Assembly (NCBI GenBank): GCA_030144725.1
Contig: JASKMD010000003.1
Span: 7,899,237-7,963,236 of the forward strand
From: Haematococcus lacustris
Taxonomy: Eukaryota; Chlorophyta; Chlorophyceae; Chlamydomonadales; Haematococcaceae
DNA: 64,000 bases
Reading direction: 5' to 3'
Below the pieces are notes generated by a model that was not told the DNA's origin, did no database searches, and saw only the letters and a program-made list of their open reading frames with translations. Positions 45,241-54,843 of this stretch are shown here, piece by piece; within the stretch, counting starts at the first letter, position 1, and each line of letters opens with the position of its first letter. The position numbers were made by a program, and so were the translations under genes.

Positions 45241-45839
45241 TAAGCGCTGAAGCTGATACCTGCGCTGCAGCCATGTGGCTACTGCGCTAGTACGATGTGA
45301 TACCTGCTCTGCAGCCATGTGGTTACTGCGTTGGTACCATGTGGCACCTGCTCTGCAGCCATAGGGCTCCTGCTCTGCAGCCATAGGGCTCCTGCTCTGC
45401 AGCCATAGGGCTCCTACTCGGCCTGCCTGGCCGCTGCTGCTGCTGCTCCTTGCCACCGCTGGGCTGCCTGGCCGCTGCTGCTGCTGCTCCTTGCCACCGC
45501 TCCTGTGTGGTATGGGAGGAGGATGGTGGGAGGGAGCGAGGGTTGCAATGGGGAGGCTAGGGGGTGGGGAGGAGAGCAGTGGTGGTGTGAGGTGGTGGCT
45601 GCCATGCCACATGAATGGAACTGAAAGGGAGGGGGATAGAGGAAGGGGATATGGGGATATGGGGATTTGGGGAGTGATTGCCTCCGGACTGCTCGTACAG
45701 TGCGCGAAGGGGGGCATACGGGGGCATAGGGGCGGGGCGGGAGGATGTGTGTTCATGGAATTGTACATGGGCTGGGGGAGGGGGAAGTGTATCAACAAAC
45801 TGGGAGGGGGTGGTTCTGTAGGGGTGGGGGAGAAGAGGG

Positions 45840-46720
45840 GACCATCAGACCTGCAGCCAAGGGGCGTGCACGTGAGGTAGGGAGATTGGCTGGACACTAG
45901 GTGTTAGCCACTTACCGGTAGCCACCAGCAACCACTCACTGGCAGAGAGCAGGGAGTGAAAGGGTCAGGAAGAAGAGGGGGAAGGGGGAGCTTGTGTGTG
46001 TGGAGGTGGGAAGGTGGTGGTAGTGATGCCAAGGTGCCAAGGTAGGTAGGAGTAGGTCTGCTCTTGGCTGCTGGGAAGGGTAGGGAGGGAAGGGCAGGTG
46101 GCTGCGATGCCAGGGAGTAGAAGGCGAGGGGGAAGGGTGAAGTATAGGATAGGATAGGAGAAGTATAGGATAGGAGGAAGGTGTGGTGTGGTGGGGTGGG
46201 GGATGGGGGGAAGGGAAGGGAGAGGGGGAAAGGTGAGGTACTGAGAGTTACCATGGGACCTGCAGCAAACACAGTGCGCGCTATTGGTTAGGCTGGATAA
46301 TAGTGGACACTGTAAGGCAAGGGCAAACCACTCACCGCTTACGCCTTGGTGCTCCGTGCTGCGCAATGCGCCTTGCTGGCTCCTTGTAAGCTGTCACCGT
46401 GGACTCACCACTCACCGGAGCAAAGGAGGGGGAGGTGATTGGGGGCAAAGGAGGGGGAAGTAATACAATGTGGAGTAGGAATGTGCAGTAGGGGCTCGAG
46501 GAGGGAAGGCTCGAGGGAAGGGCATGGGCTACAGTGTCGGGGTAGGAGGGTGGGATGGGGTGGTGTGTGACCGTCAGACCTGTAGTAAATACGGGGCATG
46601 CTAGTGGTTAGGCATGGTAATGAGAGACACTGAGAGGCAGGGGGCTAGCCACTCACCGCTAACGTTGTGCTGCTCCGTGTTGCACAATATTGTCTTCTTG
46701 TTTGCTCTTACCTCGGTCTT
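45840..46720 (-). repeat. Three diverged ~330-bp units in the core of element 2
   Basis: Each has AGACCTGCAG or GGACCTGCAG, a GGTTAGGCTGG-like block and CACTCACCGCTWACG, at about 45850, 46252 and 46566. Inverted counterparts with TTTGCTGCAGGT occur at 49018, 49605 and 49830. The same unit occurs once in element 1 (38430-38620). G- or C-rich spacers of variable length separate them. Confidence 0.7.
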
Positions 46721-47088
46721 ACCTTGCAGGGGGAGTGGGGCTAAAATGTAAACTGTAGGCTGCGACTGCGTGGCGTTGCGTGCTTGGGCTGCATGCGAGA
46801 CAAGCTGCGAGTTACTTTGTAATGCGTGGCGTGGAAATGTCTGCGAGGTGGAAAAACGGCTGTTGGTGAGATCCGAACTGCTAGCTGCGTCTGAGGCTCG
46901 CGTCTTCGAAGTTATCTGCAAGGCGGACTGTTGGCTGGGTGACCATCGCAGACGCCATTGCAAACTGCGCAGATTGTTGTATTACACTGGACGCTTTGCG
47001 AACTGCGCACACACAACACTTGCGCGCAACCCTCGACAACGTCACAAAACTGCAGATCGGCATGCAAGAGAGACATGTGAAATAGTGT

Positions 47089-48419
47089 AGGTCACCCCGG
47101 CCATTGGCCATGCCAATCCGTGACAGGCCTGCCGCTCGCACCACGCCCTAGTGGAGGGTAGCGAAGGCTATCGCGGTACCTCACGCGCGCTAAAACTCGC
47201 GTTTTGGACTGAAGCCTTGTCCCAGTACACCGCCCGCCATTCCCGCGGACTGTGAACATGGTCGCTCGCTGCAGCCTGGGGCTCAACGGGGTGCCACCGT
47301 ACGTGGGTCGCAGGTCGAAGCGCAAGATTCCCTGGGTTGGGTCGGGACCCCTCATGGCCCGGGCCCTTACTGACACCTGGCGCGAGACCTGCCTAACCCT
47401 CCCTCCAAGCAAGCAGAGCATCTCACTGAGGTGTCAGCAGCACCGTGCGTGGACTTTGTTTCCCTACCGTGCACTCTGCTGAAGCCTAGACCCCATCATT
47501 TTGGGGCTTCTGTCAAGACCTTAAACTTTTTGGCCAGTGGTCCTTTCCACGTGCTTACACCTTTGTAGGATAGCTGGGCGGGTCTTCATTGCGGGTTGTG
47601 CTCCAGGCATCCTCTATCACCTTGTGTGGTACAATTAAGGAACAAATGTGGCAGAGGGTGGATTTGGCATGGGCCGATCTCATCACAGGGGCGATTGGCG
47701 GCGTCCTTGAGCACAACCCGGATGGGTTAGACCCTGTGCCGCCGCTGGGCGCCTTCATCGCTGCATTTCTCGCACTGTACGCGAATCTCAAGCCGAAATT
47801 TGCGATGGGCCATCCTGGACCCCGACGTCGCGCTGCACTGGCACACCAAAAAGCGATACGTGCAAAGGTGGTAAGCAGCGGCAGTGGCAGTGGCGGGAAC
47901 CTCCATTGTGACATGTAAGGCATATGACATGTAAGGCCAAGCACCTTCGCTGAAAACCAGCAGCAGCAACTGAGCCAGTATAGCACAAACCGAGCCGGTA
48001 GATAAACTGAGCCAATAGAGGAAGTGAGCCAATAGAGCCGAAAAAGTTAACAGTGCCATGCACCCGACTTGCACCGACTTGAGCGAAGCGTGTCGTGACT
48101 CAGTCTCGTGGTGTAATGAAACGGCTCGGTAGCATGGCGCACTGCGATGGCCTACTGCGAGGCTGCCTCTCTAGTGCGAACTTTGCTACGGACGCCACGG
48201 AGCGCCTCGCCACCCTGCACTAAAACGTGGGTCGCTGCTTGTTTGCGCTAGCTCAATTTTCGACCTGGTGGCGGGCGGTGTACTGGGACAAGGCTTCAGT
48301 GCAAAACGCGAGTTTTAGCGCGCGTGAGGTACCGCGATAGCCTTCGCTACCCTCCACTAGGGCGTGGTGCGAGCGGCAGGCCTGTCACGGATTGGCATGG
48401 CCAATGGCCGGGGTGACCT
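47089..48419. mobile_element. TIR element (1331 bp) with ~152-bp inverted repeats, nested in element 2
   Basis: Left end AGGTCACCCCGGCCATTGGC is mirrored at the right end, and the match runs ~152 bp (47089-47240 against 48268-48419) with one mismatch seen. A probable 2-bp duplication GT flanks it. An unrecognised 109-codon frame lies at 47589-47918, possibly chance. The same terminal motif occurs at 30664. Confidence 0.82.
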
Positions 48420-48699
48420 GTACTCTTGCACTGAACACGACGTAGCCAAACAGCGAAGCAGCTCGTCAACTTCACAGCTGAACCGCAGCCGTAGCTAGCG
48501 GCAGCTACAAACTCTGCCTTGAGGATAAGCATAGAAACTCAGCCTCGCAGCCTTGCAGCCGCACTTTGCGGCCCCCACCTAGGTAGCCACGCGGGAGCCA
48601 CCACGCCAACACTCGCCAGCACTTGTAGACAACACTTGCAGACAACATCGCAGCAGCTAGTTGAAGCAACGCGACGCAGCTAGCCGCTCGTCTATCAGG

Positions 48700-48880
48700 T
48701 TTACTCGCAGCCAACTCCGCAGCCACACGGCTCAGTGCCTCGCAGCCAACTCGTAGCCAACTCTGCAGCCAACTCCCACGGCACAGTACCTCGCAAAGAG
48801 TCTCGAATGGAGTCCCACCACACAACCTCGCTGCCAACTCCGCAGCCACACGGCACACTACTTCGCACCGCAACGCTACG
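48700..48880. repeat. Degenerate ~27-bp repeats CTCGCAGCCAACTCCGCAGC
   Basis: CTCGCAGCCAACTC and GCAGCCACACGGC are reiterated. Partly mirrored by the GCTGCGA-rich stretch at 46750-47000. Confidence 0.65.
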
Positions 48881-50309
48881 CAGCGAGGTAATGTAATGTT
48901 CTTGTAATGTACCAAGTCTTTGCAAAGGTGAGCATGGAGCAACATGGAGGAGTACGGTGAGTGGCCGGACCCCGCCTTTTGGTGGCTCTCATTACACAAC
49001 CTCATCGTGAGCATGCCCCATGTTTGCTGCAGGTCTGACGGATACACCTGGAACCTCACCACAATCGCCTTCCCGCCCTCCCTCCCTCCCTCCCTCCTGC
49101 CCTCCCTGTACAAGTCTCTACAGGTGGCTACAGGTCCTCTTACCCCCCTATCTATGCAACCACCCCCTCCAAGATCGTCAATACACTTACCCCTCCCCCA
49201 GGCCTACCCTGTCTCCCTCCCTCCCCTTTCCCTACCCAGTCACCCGGTCACCATCCCCCCCCCCCACTTCCCCCCTCACCTCCACCCTGACATCCCAGCC
49301 CCCTCCCTTACCCCAGCAGCCCCATCCCAGCCCCTCTCCTTATTTCAGCAACCAGAAGAGAGCCCACCCCAACCTTGACGTTGTACCCTACCCTGGCTCT
49401 TGCACCTCCACCTAATAACCCCACTTTACCTTCTGCACCACAAACGTAAGACCAAGGTAAGTAGCGAGGACACGACATGGCGCGTATCCCTGTTCACAAC
49501 ATCCCATCCTATTAGCCCTTCATGCCAGGTGAGTGCCTCCGTCATGCAATACGTGACAGCTAGCTTCCCAGGATGTTATGCATGCCTGATTGTAAGCACG
49601 CTCCATGCTTGCTGCAGGTCCATACTCCCGCCTATACTTCCGCCCCGTGCCTCCTTCCCCTTCCCTATTCCGTCCCACCACCTCCACTTCCACCCCTCTC
49701 CACCCCCCACTTCCCCCCTCCCCGTCACCTCCCCCCTGACGTCCCAGCAGCCAGGAGAAAGCCTTCGTTGATGGCCCTTATCACCCCAAGCCTTATCACC
49801 TTATCGCCTCCCCTCACCGCTGGCATGCCGTGTGTTTGCTGCAGGTTTTACAGTCACACTTACCTCCCTTCTCCCTCCCCCCCACCCCCCTTCTCCTTTC
49901 CCATACCCACCAGGTGCTACCACCATGTACTACCACCTTCCAGTCTATCACCCTCCCATCCCCTCTCCACATCTCTCCTCGCCCGCCCGCCCTCCTGCCA
50001 CCACCACCCACCACCACCTTCCTCCCCCCAATACCCCCTCCTCCCCTCGCCTTGCCTCCCCACCTACCCCAACCCACCCCACCCCTCTGCCTTGGAAGGA
50101 AGCGCAACAATCACCCTCAGCACACCTAGCTGCCACATGCCAATGCAGTGGCATCATCACCACACATGAATTGAGTACAGCCAAAGCATAAGTCAAGCCA
50201 AAGTCCAAGATGGTTTAAAAAGCACAAAAATGAAAGCACTATGTTGTAAAGCACCATATTGTACAGCATTATGATGTCAGCTGAAGAGAGACAGTAGTAC
50301 AAACGTTGG

Positions 50310-51200
50310 CTCCGCTTGGCTCCAGCGATGTAGCTATATGGCTTCAGCGCTGGTGCCGCTTGGCTCCAGCGATGTAGCCATATGGCTTCAACGCTGGTGC
50401 CGCTTGGCTACAGCAATGTAACCATATGGCTTCAACGATGTAACCATGTGGCTTCAGCGATGTAACCATATGGCTTCAGCGATGTAACCATATAGCTTCA
50501 GCGCTGGTGCCGCTTGGCTTCAGCGATGTAACCATATGGCTTCAACGCTGGTGCCACTTGGCTCCAGCGATGTAGCTATATGGCTTCAGCGCTGGTGCCG
50601 CTTGGCTCCAGCGATGTAACCATATTGCTTCACCGATGTAACCATATGGCTTCAGCGCTGGTGCCACTTGGCTCCAGCGATGTAGCCATATGGCTTCAGC
50701 GCTGGTGCCGCTTGGCTTCAGCGATGTAACCATATGACTTCAGCGATGTAACCATATGGCTTCAGCGCTGGTGCCACTTGGCTCCAGCGATGTAACCATA
50801 TAGCTTCAGCGCTGGTACCGCTTGGCTCCAGCGATGTAACCATATGGCTTCAACGCTGGTGCCACTTGGCTCCAGCGATGTAGCTATATGGCTTCAGCGC
50901 TGGTGCCGCTTGGCTCCAGCGATGTAACCATATTGCTTCACCGATGTAACCATATGGCTTCAGCGCTGGTGCCGCTTGGTTTCAGCGATGTAACCATATG
51001 ACTTCAGCGATGTAACCATATGGCTTCAGCGCTGGTGCCACTTGGCTCCAGCGATGTAACCATATAGCTTCAGCGCTGGTGCCGCTTGGCTCCAGCGATG
51101 TAGCTATATAGCTTCAGCGCTGGTGCCGCTTGGCTCCAGCGATGTAGCCATATGGCTTCAGCGCTGGTGCCGCTTGGCTCCAGCGATGTAGCTATATGGC
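50310..51200. repeat. Inverted inner array, right arm of element 2
   Basis: GCCATATGGCTTCAGCGCTG and GTGCCGCTTGGCTCCAGCGA units, the mirror of 44205-45240. Confidence 0.93.
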
Positions 51201-51779
51201 TTAAGCGCCACAAGGGACAGTAGTAGGGGGATGTGTATGGCGCCAGCAGAACAATAGCCATTACACATCATCACGACTTGCACCACAAGGCACACATAGG
51301 GCCAATGCCGTGTGCGCCATGCTGTTGTTGCTGCTCATGTTGCCTGTGTGGTGATGTTGATGTGATGGTGTAAGGTCAGCTGGTCATGATGTCGTTGCCT
51401 CTCATTTGTTGTTGTTGTCCATGTATTTGATGCTTGTAATTGAGCCTGATGACGTGTGTAAGGTCCACACGGTGTAAGAGCCCAGCCTACGGTAATAGTA
51501 AGTATCCCATCATCTGGACACAGGCAACATGAGTTAAGGTTTACACGGACTTAATCAAGGGTGAACATACGCTTGAGGCATCAACCTAGCCTTGCATCAA
51601 CACAGCAACCTTAAACAACCGTAGGTTCACCATCAACATTAGCAATAACCACTGTCACAACTACCCACACAACAAACGATAGAGAAATGAAGGGAACTTG
51701 TGCCACAGCGTTGCCTCAGAGCATGGTACACAAGTGCAGAAACACAATGACGTTGCAAGGACACAACCGCAAATGACGA

Positions 51780-52450
51780 TGTCACCAGCGCAGTAGCCAT
51801 TGTCACCAGCGCAGTAGCCATTGGCTTCAGCGCGGTAGCCATTTGCTCCAGCGCGGTAGCTATTTGCTCCAGCGCGGTAGCTTTTGACTCCAGCGCGGTA
51901 GCATTTGGTTTCATCGCTGTAGCCATTGGCTTCATCGCTGTAGTTATTAGCTTCATCGCTGTAGCCTTTTTTTTCATCGCTGTAGCTAATACCTTCATCG
52001 CTGTAGCAATTGGCTTCAGCGATGAAGCTATTGACTACAGGGCTGTAGCTTTTTGCTTCATCGCTGTAGCTATTGGCTACAGCGCAGTAGCCAATAGCTT
52101 CATCGCTGTAGCTATTACCTTCATCGCAGTAGCAATTGGCTTCAGCGATGAAGCTATTGACTACAGCGCTGTAGCAATTGGCTCCAGCGCAGTAGTCCTT
52201 GGCTCCAGCGCTGTAAATTTTGGCTCCAGCGCTGTTGCCGTTTGGCTCCAGCGCTGTAGTCATTGGCTCCAGCGCAGTAGTCATTGGCTACACCGCTGTA
52301 GCTATCGGCTCCAGCGCTGAAACCACTGGCTCCAGCGCTGAAACCACTGGCTCCAGCGCTGAAACTACTGGCTCCAGCGCTTAAACCACTGGCTCCAGCG
52401 CTGAAACCACTGGCTCCCGCGATGAAACCACTGGCTCCAGCGCTGGTTAC
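51780..52450. repeat. Inverted outer array, right arm of element 2
   Basis: Mirror of 42958-43640; TGGCTCCAGCGCTG units run to the terminus. Confidence 0.93.
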
Positions 52451-52472
52451 GTTGCTAATTTGTGTGAGTGCT

Positions 52473-53252
52473 TACCATCCTGAGTCTGATGGTCAAACGG
52501 AGAGGTATAATCGTACCTTGGAGGAAATGCTTCGTCATTACATCTCCCCTGCCCAGTCTGACTGGCCCTTCTTCCTGTCACTGGTTGAGTTCGCTGTGAA
52601 CAACAGCTGGCAGGAATCTATCCAGTCCACGCCCTTCCTGGTCAACACTGGCCAGTCACCTCTGACACCGGCTCTGCTGGAGCTGCCAGGTGAGGTGTAC
52701 TGTCCCTCTGCCAGGAAGCTGTCTGAGTGGTGGCAGAGTAATGTCAAGCAGGCCCGCCATTTCATGGAGCAAGCTCAGCAACGTCAGGCCTATCTGGCCA
52801 ACAAGGGACGTAGGGATGTGGAGTTCAGCCCTGGCCAGCTAGTGCTGCTGAGCACCAAGAACCTCAGGCTGAAGCCAGGTAAGGCTAAGAAGCTGTTGCC
52901 TAGGTTCATTGGGCCCTTCAAAGCGCTGGAGCATGTAGGTCCTGTTGCTGTGCGCCTGGACCTGCCTCCTGCCATGGCACGCATGCACCCTGTGTTCCAT
53001 GTTGCTCTTTTGAGACCTTACACAAGTGAGCATCCTCATTTGCCTCCCCCTGTGGATTGGTTGGATGAGGCGCCTCTGTATGAGGTTGAGAAGTTGCTCG
53101 CCCATCGTGGTGTCCGTGCTGGTAGAGCACGTGGCTACTTGGTCAAGTGGCAAGGTTATGATGACTCTTACAACACATGGGAGCCAAGGAATAACCTTGT
53201 GAACTGCCAAGAAGTGTTGACTGCATATAATGCAGTGCATGGTTTGTCCTAG
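52473..53252 (+). pseudogene. pol: Pol of element B, part 4: integrase C-terminus and chromodomain
   Basis: It begins at the catalytic Glu block (SDGQTERYNRTLEEM), then NNSWQESIQSTPFLVNTGQS, KLLPRFIGPFKALE, MHPVFHVALLRPY, and a chromodomain (VEKLLAHRGVRAGRARGYLV, KWQGYDDSYNTWEPRNNL). The stop TAG is at 53250. It matches the C-terminus of element A closely along its length. Confidence 0.94.
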
Positions 53253-53312
53253 CATCACTGATATAGTGTTGCGAGTCCTCGTGTTCTCACGAGGGCGGAG
53301 CGTTTCCTCTTT

Positions 53313-53325
53313 GGAGGGGGAGGAA
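53313..53325 (+). other. Polypurine tract of element B
   Basis: GGAGGGGGAGGAA lies directly before the 3' LTR, the expected plus-strand primer site. Confidence 0.88.
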
Positions 53326-53532
53326 TGTAGCGAACGGCTCCTCGAAGCCTAGCTCGCCTCACGGTACTTCTGTACTGCAGTGTGACATGGTGGGCGAAAG
53401 GGGCAGGTGGGCCTTCGCGCACACCTGCTTCAGAGGTTCGACTCCTCGGGGGAAACGTTCTAAACCCTGGCCGTGTCACGCTGTGGGAAAGAGGTGGTTA
53501 TCGGTTATCGGCGCTGCTCTTAGCACGCTACA
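53326..53532 (+). repeat. 3' LTR of element B
   Basis: The 207 bases match the 5' LTR without a difference that I could see. Confidence 0.96.
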
Positions 53533-53603
53533 CTCAGCCGTGTGGTGCACAATGCCGTGGTTCGATGCCTCTTGAGCCAATGCCCCTGCTGCCTCTTCCT
53601 TGA
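53533..53603 (+). CDS. DDE-type gene, last coding segment beyond element B
   Basis: Target duplication CTCAG, then CCG TGT GGT..., continue the frame left at 33407 (MSNPPQ, then PCGAQCRGSMPLEPMPL), ending in TGA at 53601-53603. The duplication is the only overlap, so the gene was whole before element B inserted. Confidence 0.7.
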
Positions 53604-53665
53604 TGATGCCGGCAGTCCAGCATGCCTCTGACGTACATAATCTTGAGCTTCAAGTCAAGTACTGG
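53590..53665 (-). pseudogene. Relic of the poly-Glu gene family
   Basis: On the minus strand KLKIMYVRGML, then (after a shift) AGIIKEEAAG, matches RKLEIMCLKGML and AGTIPEEGNS in the gene at 58130-59185. A second scrap is at about 54765-54790 (TTGCGTTGAAGTAATGGGT). The rest of 53666-54500 shows nothing that I can support. Confidence 0.55.
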
Positions 53666-54517
53666 GCCGAGGCTGGATGCAGCCTGCAAGTGTCATTTGT
53701 AGAACCATGTGAGCTTTAAGTCCAAACCACTAAATGGGGGTCTCAAGCGAGCAGGGTTCCTTGACTTGAGACAAGCGCTCCACCCAACACAGCAGTGAAG
53801 CATTCTGTCTATTGCGCAAAGCTAACATAAAAGAGTATCACAAGAGGTTTCAAGGGACAAGGGACAAGCACAGGGCCTGGCACAGGGCACACCCAGTCTC
53901 CCGTAGGACTAGGATACAGGATACAGCACAATGGGGAGTGGAGAACAAGGCTGTCACAACACAAATCGCCACCTGACACGCTGTCATCCTGTGCCGTGTC
54001 ATCGTCACCCATCTGCCACCCGCTATTGCCCCATCTGCTCATCGTGACTGGCAGTCTTCACCACGTGCCCATCCCTGACCATGTCACACCTCACCCCAGG
54101 AGCAGCTTACTGACCTGTGCACCGTTTGCGTGGACAGCTCTGTTCTCAGCTGGTTGGGGTGCAGGGTGGGGGCCAGGCTGCAGTCAGGGGCAGGGCACAG
54201 CTGGCCAAGGGGGAAACCATGGTGAAGTATGCATGCATGCATGCATGCCACAACATGTGTGGGACAACAAGGTCCAGGGAGCCAGGCAGGGTAATGTAGC
54301 AGTTGTAGAACACCGTACAGCACAGGACAGCGGGCAGGCCGTTCGTATGCCATGTAGCTGGATTGAGGCAGCAGGAGCAAGATCAGCAGCCTCAGCCAGC
54401 AGCAGGGGCAGCAGGAGTAATGATGCAAAAGCTGTGTGGGGCTCGCCAGTGTGGAAGAGCCTGTTTGGAGAGCTCTAGGGCTCCTCTGTAGCTGACTCTC
54501 CTGCTAGGGAGGCCAAG

Positions 54518-54630
54518 AAAGAAAGAAAGAAAGAAAGAAAAGAAGAAAAGAAGAAAGAAAGAAAGAAAGAAAGGAAGGAAGAAAGGAAGAAAGAAAGGAA
54601 GAAAGAAAGAAAGGAAGAAAGACTCCCACA
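54518..54630 (-). repeat. (GAAA)n/(GGAA)n microsatellite
   Basis: GAAAGAAAGAAAGAAAG and GAAAGGAAG runs. On the minus strand this is a TTTC run that creates spurious Phe/Ser-rich frames. Confidence 0.95.
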
Positions 54631-54843
54631 GCCGGCAGCATACATGCTGCAGGGTCTCCTGCACCATTTGCCCACTGCTGGAATGTGGGTTGGCATCGCT
54701 CAGCAGCCCTCATGAGCTTCTAGAATTCCACGCTCCCCTTGGGCTGCTGGGGCCACCCTTATGATGTGTTGCGTTGAAGTAATGGGTGGAGGCTGTATGC
54801 ATGTATGGGATGATCATTACTCCTTTAACCCAAGTTGCTTGAA

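Larger units (their letters stand above)
42936..52470. mobile_element. CACTCAC-ended DNA transposon 2 (9535 bp), giant palindrome
   Basis: It starts CACTCACACAAATTAGCAAC, and its last 20 bases are the exact reverse complement. Flanked by the 2-bp duplication CT (42934-42935, 52471-52472). Removing 9537 bases restores SSAYHPESDGQTERYNR in frame. Arms of ~2.2 kb (42936-45240 and 50290-52470) are inverted copies, including ~550 bp of non-repetitive DNA (43640-44190 against 51190-51790). The core (45240-50290) contains GT-rich units and another TIR element. No transposase recognised. Confidence 0.92.
33408..53532 (+). mobile_element. Ty3/gypsy chromodomain retrotransposon B, complete ends, with three insertions
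   Basis: Two LTRs of 207 bp appear identical by eye (33408-33614 and 53326-53532), are flanked by CTCAG on both sides, and enclose PBS, gag, pro, RT, RNase H, integrase, chromodomain and PPT. The span is 20125 bp because of a solo LTR, a 4.5 kb CACTCAC element and a 9.5 kb CACTCAC element; without them it would be about 5.7 kb. The near-identical LTRs point to a recent insertion, while gag and pro carry several stops and frameshifts. It may have been moved by proteins from intact relatives. Confidence 0.96.

Noticed and set aside
47589..47918. 109-codon protein inside the TIR element
   Set aside because: No motif recognised, and the antisense strand is also open; kept as a note within the element only.
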